Below are positions 1-8,556 of a DNA stretch of 64,000 nt, in pieces. The position numbers were made by a program, and so were the translations under genes. The DNA lies in contig DATNPX010000012.1 of NCBI GenBank assembly GCA_036702975.1, forward strand, positions 124,001 through 188,000, in the 5' to 3' direction. How positions within the stretch are numbered: position 1 is the stretch's first letter; every line of letters begins with the position of its first letter. The DNA is from DATNPX01 sp036702975 (GTDB lineage Bacteria; Cyanobacteriota; Vampirovibrionia; Obscuribacterales; Obscuribacteraceae). A model generated the notes under the pieces. The model saw only the letters and a program-made list of their open reading frames with translations, ran no database searches and was not told the DNA's origin.

Positions 1-299
1 GCGGCGTTCTCATCGGGACCAAGACCTACGGCAAAGGTGTTGTGCAAGAAATCAATCGTCTCCCGGCTGGCGCAGCGATTCACATCACAGTCTCCCGTTA
101 CCTCACTCCAGGCGGTTCAGACATAAACAAAATTGGTGTGCAACCAGACATCCAGGTTCCTAACAAAGATGACCAAATGAACGTTGCATTGGCTTACTTG
201 AAAGAAAAGATCGCCTCCCTGAGACCAACCAAAGCAAAACTCGAACCAGTTTCAATGAACTTTGCTCGCACTGGCAGTCAAGCGGTTGCTCGTCGATAA
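1..299 (+). CDS. S41-family C-terminal processing peptidase (CtpA/Prc-like), 3' part only
   Basis: The reading frame is open from base 3 at the window edge to the TAA at 297-299, so only about 98 C-terminal residues are seen. They carry the S41 signature TYGKGVVQ, whose Lys is the general base of the Ser-Lys dyad in this family, followed by the typical SRYLTPGGSDINKIGVQPDI segment. The catalytic Ser and any PDZ domain lie upstream of the window. Family members are exported proteases that trim C-termini of envelope proteins. A perfect palindrome begins three bases after the stop codon. The family call is firm; which paralogue it is cannot be told. Confidence 0.9.
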   Translation, partial: GVLIGTKTYGKGVVQEINRLPAGAAIHITVSRYLTPGGSDINKIGVQPDIQVPNKDDQMNVALAYLKEKIASLRPTKAKLEPVSMNFARTGSQAVARR

Positions 300-324
300 A
301 GTAAACCGATATCGGTTTAGCAAA
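299..324. repeat. Dispersed palindromic repeat, copy 1
   Basis: TAAACCGATATCGGTTTA at 302-319 is a perfect 18-bp palindrome. The 26 bases from 299 to 324 are identical to bases 62511-62536. It sits directly after a stop codon. As RNA it could form a 7-bp stem with an AUAU loop, but no T-run follows, so it is not a standard terminator. It may be a regulator operator or a REP-like element. Confidence 0.85.
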
Positions 325-417
325 TTGGCTGTCACGTGTTTGCCACGCTGCCTCAATTAACCTAGAGGTCAGCCCGTCCGGAAGGGCGGAATCAACTTCC
401 CCGCGTAGGTCATTAGC

Positions 418-1245
418 ATGAATAGAGCACCGAAGTTTTTGAGGTCGTCCAGGATTTCGGTTTTAGCCATGGTTTTAGTCGCGTGGCCGCAGTTCGCCTT
501 CGCCGATGCTCCTCCTGGAGCTTATTTAGACTCTACGAACAAATCACAAAAATCCGCAAGCAATACGCCTGCGGCGACAGCCCCCAATACAGGACCGGAC
601 GCTGGATATCAGTCTATGAATCCAGCTGCGGGAGCACCACCCACCTATGGTCAAATGTCACAAGGGCAGTGGAACGGGCAGTCCCAAACGCAAACTTATC
701 CACAGCAGTCTCAGACTTATTCGGGCTTCGCTCAGCAGACATACACGCCTCCGCCTACCTACCAACCCCAACCGAACTACGGTGCACCGCCGGTCAATCC
801 CGGTGGTGCAAATTGGCAGGCCGATTATCCCTCCCTTGGAGAATTGAATGGTGGCGGTGGGGCACCGCCTTATGGACAAGGAGCCGCACCTCCACCCCAA
901 ACAAACTGGGGTCAATCGCAAGCGCCCCAGACAGCAACAACGAACAAAAACACAAATCCGAAAACTGCCGCTGCCAGCACCGACAAAGACAAAGATGACA
1001 ATACCGCCAAGACAATAAGCACAATCGCTAACACTGTTTTGCCAATCGCGACATCGGTTGTCACAACAGCCATCATGAATAAGATGATGTACGGAACCAT
1101 GATGCCCGGCTATAGATCCGGGTACGGTTATCCGTATGGCGGATCTGGCTATCCTATGGGAGGATACGGGTATAACAGACCTGGGATGATGAATGGACTC
1201 TTGGGAGGCAACAGCAGCCCTGGGTTGATGAATATGCACTTCTGA
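418..1245 (+). CDS. Exported Gln/Pro/Gly-rich protein of unknown function
   Basis: This is a 275-residue protein with a clear signal peptide: basic n-region, hydrophobic residues 13-22, and probable cleavage after FAFA at residue 29. The mature part is low complexity, with Gln, Pro, Ser, Thr and Tyr up to about residue 180, then a Lys/Asp-rich patch, a hydrophobic stretch near residues 200-218 (TIANTVLPIATSVVTTAIM), and a Gly/Tyr/Met-rich tail. No enzymatic motif is visible. It lies 24 bases before another exported Gln-rich protein on the same strand, so the two are probably cotranscribed. The ribosome-binding site is weak. I do not recognise the family; a surface or matrix role would be a guess. 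Confidence 0.75.
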   Translation: MNRAPKFLRSSRISVLAMVLVAWPQFAFADAPPGAYLDSTNKSQKSASNTPAATAPNTGPDAGYQSMNPAAGAPPTYGQMSQGQWNGQSQTQTYPQQSQTYSGFAQQTYTPPPTYQPQPNYGAPPVNPGGANWQADYPSLGELNGGGGAPPYGQGAAPPPQTNWGQSQAPQTATTNKNTNPKTAAASTDKDKDDNTAKTISTIANTVLPIATSVVTTAIMNKMMYGTMMPGYRSGYGYPYGGSGYPMGGYGYNRPGMMNGLLGGNSSPGLMNMHF

Positions 1246-1269
1246 CGAAGAGTGTAAGGAGCGACAATC

Positions 1270-2448
1270 ATGCATAGAGCTAGATTTACGGCGTTGTTCT
1301 TACTCGTAAGCTGGCAGATTGGTGCTTCTCCAGCGTTTTGCCAGCTTGGTCAGTCAGAATGGCAGACTCCAAATGGATCGGCTCCAGCACTCGGACAATC
1401 CGAATGGCAGACTCCGAATGGATCGGCTCCAGCACTCGGACAATCTGAGTGGCAGACTCCAAACCGATCTGCTCCGACACTTGGACAATCCGAATGGCAG
1501 ACTCCAAACCGATCTGCTCCGACACTTGGACAATCTGAGTGGCAGACCCCAAACGGATCTGCACCAGCTCTAGGACAGTCGCAGTGGCAGACTCCAAGCG
1601 CTCCAAGCTCTGGTTCTTCTCAGCTTGGTCAATCGGATTGGCAGCTTCCAAATGGCGCACCAGCCAAAATGAATCAGCCAACTCCAATGTCCAACGGCTC
1701 CGGTGGTCAGTCGCAGCTTGGTCAATCGGAATGGCAAACCCCGAACAATCGAAACAGCTCGAGCGGACTAGGTCAGTCAGCTTGGCAAACTCCGAACAGT
1801 CAAATTCAAACTCAGCCCCAAACTCAGATGCAGCCGCCGCAGCGAGGAGGGAATTCGTCCGGTCTAGGGCAATCTGAATGGCAGATGCCTAGTAATACAA
1901 GTTCTGCTTCAAACACGGTCTCAGCCGGAGCAAATTCAAATAGTGGTCCGTTTAACAACCAACCAAAAATCAAAGCGCCTTTGATCGGGGGCGTTTTGGA
2001 CAACGAAGAGTTGAAGCAAGCCGATCCGAACACGACAGTTGGCGCGATGCCCAATCAAGCAGCGCAAATGCCAATTTCAAGCAATGGAATGAATGCAATG
2101 CCCAGTGCCGGTATGGGAATGGGCACAGGTATGACAGGTGGCATGGGCGGTATAGGTGGACTGAACCCGGCTGCGCTCTTAGGTGGTGGCATGGGCGGTG
2201 GCAATGGCATGGGTGATCTCAGCACACAGATTGTTCCTGCAGTAATGATGCTCATGCAGGCTATGCCTCCGGGTGGCATTCAATTGCCTCGATTCGGGCA
2301 ACCGGCAAGAACGTATGTTCAATCTGGTGGTAGCGGCGGTGGTGCCGCTGCTGCTGGTCGTAGAGTTGGCAACCAGGTCGGAAACACTGTCGGACGTGCC
2401 ATGCGCCAAGCCGCTCAACAAGGCATGAGCCGGGCGATGAGCCACTAG
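1270..2448 (+). CDS. Exported repeat protein with LGQSEWQTPN repeats
   Basis: This is a 392-residue protein with a signal peptide ending near residue 24 (SPAFC|Q). From residue 26 the motif LGQSxWQxP recurs ten times up to about residue 207. The first five units are exactly 15 residues long and nearly identical (LGQSEWQTPNGSAPA type); later ones have variable Ser/Gly/Asn linkers. A Met/Gly-rich segment follows (about 270-320), then a hydrophobic stretch IVPAVMMLMQAM and an Ala/Arg-rich tail. AAGGAG eight bases before the ATG supports the start. The gene is probably cotranscribed with its upstream neighbour. Function is unknown; the conserved Trp in each unit suggests a repeated binding or self-association module. 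Confidence 0.75.
   Translation: MHRARFTALFLLVSWQIGASPAFCQLGQSEWQTPNGSAPALGQSEWQTPNGSAPALGQSEWQTPNRSAPTLGQSEWQTPNRSAPTLGQSEWQTPNGSAPALGQSQWQTPSAPSSGSSQLGQSDWQLPNGAPAKMNQPTPMSNGSGGQSQLGQSEWQTPNNRNSSSGLGQSAWQTPNSQIQTQPQTQMQPPQRGGNSSGLGQSEWQMPSNTSSASNTVSAGANSNSGPFNNQPKIKAPLIGGVLDNEELKQADPNTTVGAMPNQAAQMPISSNGMNAMPSAGMGMGTGMTGGMGGIGGLNPAALLGGGMGGGNGMGDLSTQIVPAVMMLMQAMPPGGIQLPRFGQPARTYVQSGGSGGGAAAAGRRVGNQVGNTVGRAMRQAAQQGMSRAMSH
1345..1893 (+). repeat. In-frame tandem repeat: five 45-bp units, then degenerate units
   Basis: Five consecutive 45-base units begin at 1345, 1390, 1435, 1480 and 1525 and are nearly identical at the DNA level. Five further LGQSxWQ modules continue with irregular spacing to about 1893. 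The closeness of the first five units suggests recent copy-number change by slippage or unequal recombination, which would keep the frame. Confidence 0.9.
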
Positions 2449-2541
2449 TAAGCCAGTCGGCGAGTCCACAGCGTACGGTCTTTATCCACCTTAAATCAGC
2501 TCATCTCTTTTGAGGTATGTAAGACATTTGCTATTTTGGAA

Positions 2542-3774
2542 CTATCTCCTCTTATTTTTGCCGAATTGCTCGGTGAACTTATCTAGGTCGCGAGCGACCT
2601 CGTCCGGTAAATTCAACTGTATAAAGTTCACAAGCATTTCCAGCCGCTTAATTGTCCTGGCGAAGTTTCCGGTATGTCGAGCGCGCATTTGGTCTGGAAA
2701 CAAACTCATCGCATCAATTACTTTTCCCTGCAGCATTTGCGATGTGATCAGGTTTTCGACCAGAGCCGATTCGTTGGAATACTGTAACTCGTCATACTCT
2801 TTAAGCAGCGAAAGAGCTCTTCGAATCAATGGTTCCGCTTGTTCAAATTTGTGGTCAGCAAGACATGCAGCACCCAAGCCGGAAGCTGCGACAAACACAT
2901 CTGCAACTCGCTGCGGATAGGCTGCTTCTGCTGCGGTCAAGGCGCGCTCATAGAATTCGCGAGCAGCTGCATATTGATAGTCAGTGAGCAAAGCTGATGC
3001 TAATCCGCTCATGATTTGCGAAATCTTTGGATGTGATGCCGGCAACTCCGATTCGGCGATGGTTAGAGCGCGCCGCCAAAACGCTTCAGCTTCAGACACT
3101 CTGAATGCATGTAGCTTCAGTTTCGCATTCTCGTGCAAGCTGAAGGCTATAAGCAAGTGATTGGGTGGCAAGAGCTTTTCGCGTATGTTCAGTGCCAGTT
3201 TGCAAAATGGTTGCGCGCGAACATACTCTTGTTGTGCAGAATATGTCATTCCGAGGGAGTTCAACGTTTCAGCATAAAGTAAGTGCTCTTTTCCTAATTT
3301 ATTCCCGCGAATCACTAACGCCCGGCGCAGAGCTGATTCTGCTTCAACAAAACGATTAGCGTCCAGGTAGATCTGTCCGATAGCTTGCAAGGCCGCTGCA
3401 ACTTTCAGTCCACTGGCATCTTCCTTCGCCATCCTCGATTGCAGGATTGATTCGGCTTCTTCAATCGCTTCTTGAAAGTGACGCTTTTTTGCTTTTAGTT
3501 CGGCCGCCAGAAATTCTATGTCGTAGCGGCCGTCAGCGAAGTCGATTTCCAACTTTTTGTCTGTGATTGTGCTTGCTACTGCAACTAGCTCTTCAGCGAC
3601 CTTGATGTACCAGAGGTCGAGGTTGAACTTGCCGTACCAAAGCAACGCTTCATAGGTGTGTTTGCCTTTCTTCTCGGCTTCTTGCTTAGCTTCTTCGCCT
3701 GTTACGAGCGCACGAGTCCAGTGTCCATCTTCATAGGCGCTGATGGACTCCTTCAATGAATCAATAACATTCAT
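2542..3774 (-). CDS. TPR-repeat protein (kinesin-light-chain type)
   Basis: This is a 410-residue soluble protein made almost entirely of helical TPR pairs, with the recurring pattern of A-x-x-L-x-x-A-L-x-I-R-x-x-x-L-G at about 42-residue spacing (for example ALRRALVIRGNKLG and CKLALNIREKLL). No signal peptide or catalytic domain is seen. The start is two bases after the stop of the upstream TPR gene, so the two are an operon and probably translationally coupled paralogues. TPR proteins of this type are protein-interaction scaffolds; the partner is unknown. Confidence 0.85.
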   Translation of the reverse strand: MNVIDSLKESISAYEDGHWTRALVTGEEAKQEAEKKGKHTYEALLWYGKFNLDLWYIKVAEELVAVASTITDKKLEIDFADGRYDIEFLAAELKAKKRHFQEAIEEAESILQSRMAKEDASGLKVAAALQAIGQIYLDANRFVEAESALRRALVIRGNKLGKEHLLYAETLNSLGMTYSAQQEYVRAQPFCKLALNIREKLLPPNHLLIAFSLHENAKLKLHAFRVSEAEAFWRRALTIAESELPASHPKISQIMSGLASALLTDYQYAAAREFYERALTAAEAAYPQRVADVFVAASGLGAACLADHKFEQAEPLIRRALSLLKEYDELQYSNESALVENLITSQMLQGKVIDAMSLFPDQMRARHTGNFARTIKRLEMLVNFIQLNLPDEVARDLDKFTEQFGKNKRR

Positions 3775-3776
3775 AG

Positions 3777-4985
3777 TTAATTATCACTCTCGACAGTTGA
3801 GGAACGACGTTTCAAACCGCCCATCAATTCTTTGATTGTCGCTACCGATTGGGTGTTTTCTAATTTTTTTAACGCTTTCGAAAAAGTCATCGATGCAATC
3901 GTTGGCATTTCTCGAGCAGCATCTACAAATTTCTTCTGCCCCAAATGGCAGCGAACCAGACTCTTGATCAACGCACTTCGACAATCTTCATTGTCTATCT
4001 CCGCCTGCTCGAATTGATCGAGAGCGCGGTAAATATAATGTTCGCCGTCCTCGTAATGACGAGTCATCACATACATTTGAGCGAGGAATCGAACGGCATC
4101 ACACCACTCTTTCACATACTGTGGCTGTCCAAAGGAGAGGGTCTCGAGTCTTCTGAAGATCTCCTCCGCGTGTTCGAAATCGCGCTTCTGAATGTAAGTG
4201 TAGCCAAGCACCCTCAGTATACTGACGATACCTGAATGATTGGCTGTCAAAAAGCGCTCTCTTATTTTTAGAGCGCTGTCGTAAAAACTTGACGCCTGGT
4301 CGTATTTCCCTTGAGCCATGCAGGTTGAAGCCAGTATGTGTAAGGTCAGGGCCACGTTTGGATGTTCCATTCCGTAAGCTTGGCTCCGGATTTCGAGGGC
4401 TCGGCGGGCAAGATTCTCGGCTCCGGAATAGTCCTTGCGGCGCATACGGCAAAGCGCTAGCAGCCCCAAAGTTGCAGCCAACTCTTTATTGTTGGGTCCA
4501 AGCTTCTCTTCTTGAATGTTCAAAGCTTTCCGCAAAAGGGCTTCGGCATCACGCAACAGGTTTTTGGAAGTGCTGAGTGCACCAAGTGCGGCCATGCTGC
4601 CTGCGACTTCAGCAGAATTCTCCCCGAAGAGCTTCAAACGCATATCGAGAGCCCGTTTCAACATTGGCTCCGATTGCTCGTATTTTCTTTCGTTCAAGTA
4701 GAGCGTTCCAAGTTGCTCGATTACTTCGGCAATGCGAGCGTTTTCGGTGCCCAGCGCCTTTCCTCTTATAGCTAGCGCTTTGGTCAGGGCAGATTCAGCT
4801 TTCGGGAAATCTTCGAAGAGTGTGTAGACTTTGCCGAGGTAGTAAAGACTGTCAGCAAGCTTGACCTGGTCGTCCGCTAAACTTTCAGCCTCTTGGATGG
4901 CGGCGGTAAAGAAGCGAGCAGCCTCGGCATACCGTCCTTGTTCAAAAGCGTGTTCACCACTAGTTTGATTTTCGTCCCAGGTCAT
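3777..4985 (-). CDS. TPR-repeat protein (kinesin-light-chain type), paralogue of the next gene
   Basis: This is a 402-residue TPR protein. About seven repeats are seen in the first 300 residues, several with the ALxIRxKxLGxxN ending typical of the TPR_10/TPR_12 kinesin-light-chain class (KALAIRGKALGTEN, KALNIQEEKLGPNN). It has no signal peptide or catalytic motif. It is the first gene of a two-gene unit with the 2542-3774 gene, two bases apart. The 141 bases before it separate it from hflX upstream and may hold its own promoter. Cytoplasmic scaffold is the likely role. Confidence 0.85.
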   Translation of the reverse strand: MTWDENQTSGEHAFEQGRYAEAARFFTAAIQEAESLADDQVKLADSLYYLGKVYTLFEDFPKAESALTKALAIRGKALGTENARIAEVIEQLGTLYLNERKYEQSEPMLKRALDMRLKLFGENSAEVAGSMAALGALSTSKNLLRDAEALLRKALNIQEEKLGPNNKELAATLGLLALCRMRRKDYSGAENLARRALEIRSQAYGMEHPNVALTLHILASTCMAQGKYDQASSFYDSALKIRERFLTANHSGIVSILRVLGYTYIQKRDFEHAEEIFRRLETLSFGQPQYVKEWCDAVRFLAQMYVMTRHYEDGEHYIYRALDQFEQAEIDNEDCRSALIKSLVRCHLGQKKFVDAAREMPTIASMTFSKALKKLENTQSVATIKELMGGLKRRSSTVESDN

Positions 4986-5126
4986 GTCGGTTCACTTTCT
5001 ATTTGATACCTAAATTTTTGAAGACGGGCAATCAGCTAATGAGAGCGGCGAACCGTGTCTCAAGTTGTAAATGGCTTCTACCCTCTGAAAGCACGAAACT
5101 CGCTCAAACAGCGGGGGTTCGTGGCT

Positions 5127-6860
5127 TCAAGCACTAAACTTCTGACGCTGCGGACAGACTTCCTGTACTAGCTTTTGAATGTCCTGCAGTAGAGCATTCA
5201 GCCCCAACCGTTTAGATGCAGAGATGATAACAGGACTTGGCACCTGAGACACTAGCCAGCGCAAATCTTCCGTTCGAACCAATTCTGCCTTGTTCAAGAC
5301 TGTGATCATTGGTCTGTCGATAGCGCCCAACTCGCTCAAAACGTCATAGACGCTTGCCATCTGGTCCATGACATTAGGATGGCTTGCGTCGACTACGTGC
5401 AGGAGGATGTCAGCAACGGTCACTTCTTCTAGGGTCGAACGAAACGCTGCAATCAGGGAAGTAGGCAACTTTTTGATGAATCCTACAGTGTCGACGAAAA
5501 GCACTGAGCTGTGGTCAGGCAGGTTCGCCCTACGCGTAGTCGGATCGAGGGTGGCGAAGAGCTTGTCTTCGACAAACGCATCCGACTTGGTCAGGGCATT
5601 TAACAACGTAGACTTGCCAGCATTTGTGTAACCAGTCAAGGCAACAACCGGGAAATTGACGTCGTTGCGATGGCGGCGCTGCGTGTCGCGATGAATCTTA
5701 ATTCGCTCGCATTCGTTCTCTAGAAAATTGATGCGTTCGCGTATGCGCCGACGGTCTATTTCAAGTTTGGTTTCGCCAGGACCTCTTGTCGCGATGCCGC
5801 CGCCCAACCGGCTCAGGCTGAGACCCTTTCCAACCAATCGTGGATAGAGATACTTCAGTTGAGCGAGCTCAACCTGCAGCTTACCTTCGCGAGTCTGAGC
5901 ACGCTGTGCAAAGATGTCGAGAATCAGCTCAGTGCGGTCGACCACTTTCACCGACACAGCCTGTTCGATAGTCTTCTGTTGATTCGGTGACAGTTCCTGG
6001 TCGAAGATTACGAGATTGGCACCATACTCCTGCACCATCAATGCCAATTCTTGAATTTTGCCGGCGCCAAGATAGTATTTTGGATCGGGCATCTGTCTCG
6101 TTTGAGTCAGCCGTTCACAAATAGTGGCGCCTGCGGTGCGCGCTAACTGCGCGAGTTCATCGAGCTCGTCTTCAATCTCCCATGCATCGACGCCGTTTTG
6201 GATTAGCGAAACAAGAATCGCTCGCTCCTCGCCTTCGGCAACAGGTAAACCTGGAGCTAGTTTGCGAAACTCGTCCTCGAGCGAATCGATGAGAGTTTCA
6301 AAATTGTCGTCTTGTGCACGCCTGACAGTCGATGCGGGCAAAATCTTCCACAGCTTGCCTTCACTGTCACGCCCTGGCATTAGATGAGCGATGTTGACGG
6401 CATCTGCAAACTTTGTGTGTTCGCCTCGTGCGCGGCTAAAACTGCCACTCGGATTAACCTCAATCTGAGCGAGCAGGTCGAGGCGATTACGGGCGAGACA
6501 CTGTAAATTCTCTTTGGTTATGCGCGCCAGCGACTCACCGTCTTTTATCGGTGAGTTGCTTATGTGCGTGTTTATGATGCGATGTCCGCAAAGCCTTCCG
6601 GGACCAACGCGCACCCCTCTCAACTCCGGCACATTAACCTCACTCGGCTGACCGACTGTGATGTTAACGACCTGACCACGCCTGTTCACTACAATCGAAA
6701 GTGGATAACCTGTGTTGTGCGACAGCTCCGCAACCGTATCGGCAAAATCAATTGTGATAATTTTGTCTTTCGGAATACGCTGTTGTAGCAGCCTATTCAA
6801 TTGTTTTATTTCGGATTTTTTGAGTCCTTTAGCGCTTGCAAGATCCAGTTTGCCGTGCAA
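5127..6860 (-). CDS. hflX: GTPase HflX
   Basis: This is a 577-residue protein with the whole HflX layout: a family-specific N-terminal half with the Gly-rich segment LSLSRLGGGIATRGPGETK (about 347-365), then a G domain with G1 GYTNAGKST at 410-418, G3 DTVGF near 457 and NKAE as G4. HflX binds the 50S subunit and rescues or splits stalled ribosomes under stress. The roughly 190-residue extension at the N-terminus is longer than in E. coli HflX and resembles the long form. The start is TTG; GGAGG at 6868-6872 on the complementary strand, seven bases upstream, decides it. Confidence 0.95.
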   Translation of the reverse strand: MHGKLDLASAKGLKKSEIKQLNRLLQQRIPKDKIITIDFADTVAELSHNTGYPLSIVVNRRGQVVNITVGQPSEVNVPELRGVRVGPGRLCGHRIINTHISNSPIKDGESLARITKENLQCLARNRLDLLAQIEVNPSGSFSRARGEHTKFADAVNIAHLMPGRDSEGKLWKILPASTVRRAQDDNFETLIDSLEDEFRKLAPGLPVAEGEERAILVSLIQNGVDAWEIEDELDELAQLARTAGATICERLTQTRQMPDPKYYLGAGKIQELALMVQEYGANLVIFDQELSPNQQKTIEQAVSVKVVDRTELILDIFAQRAQTREGKLQVELAQLKYLYPRLVGKGLSLSRLGGGIATRGPGETKLEIDRRRIRERINFLENECERIKIHRDTQRRHRNDVNFPVVALTGYTNAGKSTLLNALTKSDAFVEDKLFATLDPTTRRANLPDHSSVLFVDTVGFIKKLPTSLIAAFRSTLEEVTVADILLHVVDASHPNVMDQMASVYDVLSELGAIDRPMITVLNKAELVRTEDLRWLVSQVPSPVIISASKRLGLNALLQDIQKLVQEVCPQRQKFSA

Positions 6861-6867
6861 AAAAATT

Positions 6868-6872
6868 CCTCC
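6868..6872 (-). promoter_or_regulatory. Shine-Dalgarno site fixing the TTG start of hflX
   Basis: On the minus strand GGAGG is followed by a seven-base AT spacer and then TTG. No ATG or GTG is as well placed. Confidence 0.7.
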
Positions 6873-7076
6873 AGCTGACTACAGACATAGGTTTTCCGAT
6901 TTTGCGGGCAGAGCTAAGGCGAGTCTCACTTTCGGATCATACCGCCATATGCTGGCAATAACACGCTTTTTTAATCCAGCCAGCTTTATCTTCTCGCTTT
7001 TCGCCTTCGCCGTTAACCAATCGAGATAGGATCGACTATAAAGACATAAAAGAAGGATATACAGGAGGGTTGGAAA

Positions 7077-8522
7077 TCAACAGCCAGCAAAGATCTGGTG
7101 TCTGAGCAGCGGTCTCATACCAGACTCACCACAGGTCTTGATTGTGGGAAGGACCTTGCCTGGGTTGCACACTCCATCCGGATTGAAAACTTCTCTGAAC
7201 CATTCCATCGCTGCCAGGTCTGATTCATTGAACAGTCGCTTCATTTCCGAGACTTTTTCGATACCGATACCATGCTCTCCTGAAAGCGTTCCACCAAGAT
7301 CGACGCACATCTCGAGAATCTCTGCCGCTGCTATCATAACGCGCCGCACTTCGTCTTTATTCTCTCGATGGTAGAGCAGGCATGGATGCAGATTCCCATC
7401 TCCTGCATGATAGACATTGCCGATCGTCAACTCGTACTGCTTGCCGATTTCAGCTATCTTTGAAATCGCTTCTGCCAGCTTAGATCGTGGTATCACACCA
7501 TCAAGAACGTAGGCGTGTGGTGCAATGCGACCATAACCTCCAAAGGCTGATTTACGAGCCTTCCAGATTTTCGCTCGTTCAATTGCATCGGTAGCCCAGT
7601 GGAACTGGGTAACACCATTTCTTTTGATGCACTCTTCCACGATCTTTCGATGCACGAATATGCCGGTGCGTGAACCGTCAAGTTCAACAATTAATAGCGC
7701 AGCTGCATCTCGGCGCAATCCCATTTGCTGCGCGTCTTCGACGGCGTTGAGTGTCAGCCCATCGATCATTTCCATCGCAGCTGGAATCACGCCCTCGGCA
7801 ATTATTGAAGATACAGATTTTCCAGCATCCTCAACCGTCGAGAAGTAGGCAAGAAGTGTCTCTACCGCTTGTGGTCGTGGTATCAAATTTAGTGTCGCTT
7901 CAGTCGCTATGCCGAGCGTTCCTTCCGAACCAACAAATCCACCCAGCAAATCAAAACCTTCTCTGAACTTAGCTCGTCCACCAAGTTTGACAATTTCACC
8001 ATTGGCAAGCACGACGGTCATCCCTAATGTATGATTAGACGTCATGCCGTATTTCAGAGTATGAGGTCCGCCGGCATTTTCAGCGATGTTTCCGCCGATT
8101 GTCGAGGCGATCTGGCTGGAAGGATCTGGCGCGAAATAGAGGCCATATCGTTCGGCCGCCGCCGACACCGCGGAATTAGGTACGCCCGTCTGCACTACCG
8201 CTACTTGATCGATCGGATCTATCTCCAGAATTCTGGACATACGAGTCAGGACGAGACCAATACCACCCATGATATTAGTGGCACCACCAGAAAGTCCTGT
8301 GCCAGCTCCTCTTGGGACAAAAGGCATTTTATAACGATTAGCAATTCTGACCACCGCTGCCACTTGGGCGGTATCAGCCGGGAGCACGACGACGTCAGGT
8401 TTCGCGACGTCAAGCGTTTCGGCGTCGCATTCGTAGACCGATAAATCGACAGCTGAGTGCAACACATAAGCCTTGCCCACAATCGACTGTAAGTCGCTGA
8501 TTAGGCTCTTGAGTTGCTGCAT
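7077..8522 (-). CDS. FAD-linked oxidase, glycolate oxidase subunit GlcD-like
   Basis: This is a 481-residue flavoprotein of the FAD_binding_4 / FAD-oxidase_C class (GlcD, D-lactate dehydrogenase). The PCMH-type FAD site is seen as PRGAGTGLSGGAT at about 70-82 and DPSSQIASTIGGNIAENAGG. The C-terminal domain has the metal and substrate motifs YHAGDGNLHP and SGEHGIGIEK. Length and order match GlcD. The family oxidises 2-hydroxy acids such as glycolate or lactate. No glcE, glcF or Fe-S partner gene is adjacent, so the electron acceptor and exact substrate are open. It lies 34 bases after the stop of the exported protein gene at 8557-9348. Confidence 0.88.
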   Translation of the reverse strand: MQQLKSLISDLQSIVGKAYVLHSAVDLSVYECDAETLDVAKPDVVVLPADTAQVAAVVRIANRYKMPFVPRGAGTGLSGGATNIMGGIGLVLTRMSRILEIDPIDQVAVVQTGVPNSAVSAAAERYGLYFAPDPSSQIASTIGGNIAENAGGPHTLKYGMTSNHTLGMTVVLANGEIVKLGGRAKFREGFDLLGGFVGSEGTLGIATEATLNLIPRPQAVETLLAYFSTVEDAGKSVSSIIAEGVIPAAMEMIDGLTLNAVEDAQQMGLRRDAAALLIVELDGSRTGIFVHRKIVEECIKRNGVTQFHWATDAIERAKIWKARKSAFGGYGRIAPHAYVLDGVIPRSKLAEAISKIAEIGKQYELTIGNVYHAGDGNLHPCLLYHRENKDEVRRVMIAAAEILEMCVDLGGTLSGEHGIGIEKVSEMKRLFNESDLAAMEWFREVFNPDGVCNPGKVLPTIKTCGESGMRPLLRHQIFAGC

Positions 8523-8556
8523 TTGGTTCGGCTTGATTCTAGCTTAAGAGCAATGA

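Noticed and set aside
360..400. Hairpin CCGTCC-GGAA-GGGCGG upstream of the exported protein gene
   Set aside because: A six-pair stem without a T-run and without similarity to a known riboswitch; too little to call.
7061..7070. AGGAGGG on the plus strand before base 7077
   Set aside because: No start codon follows at useful spacing; the sequence beyond is the end of the GlcD gene on the other strand.
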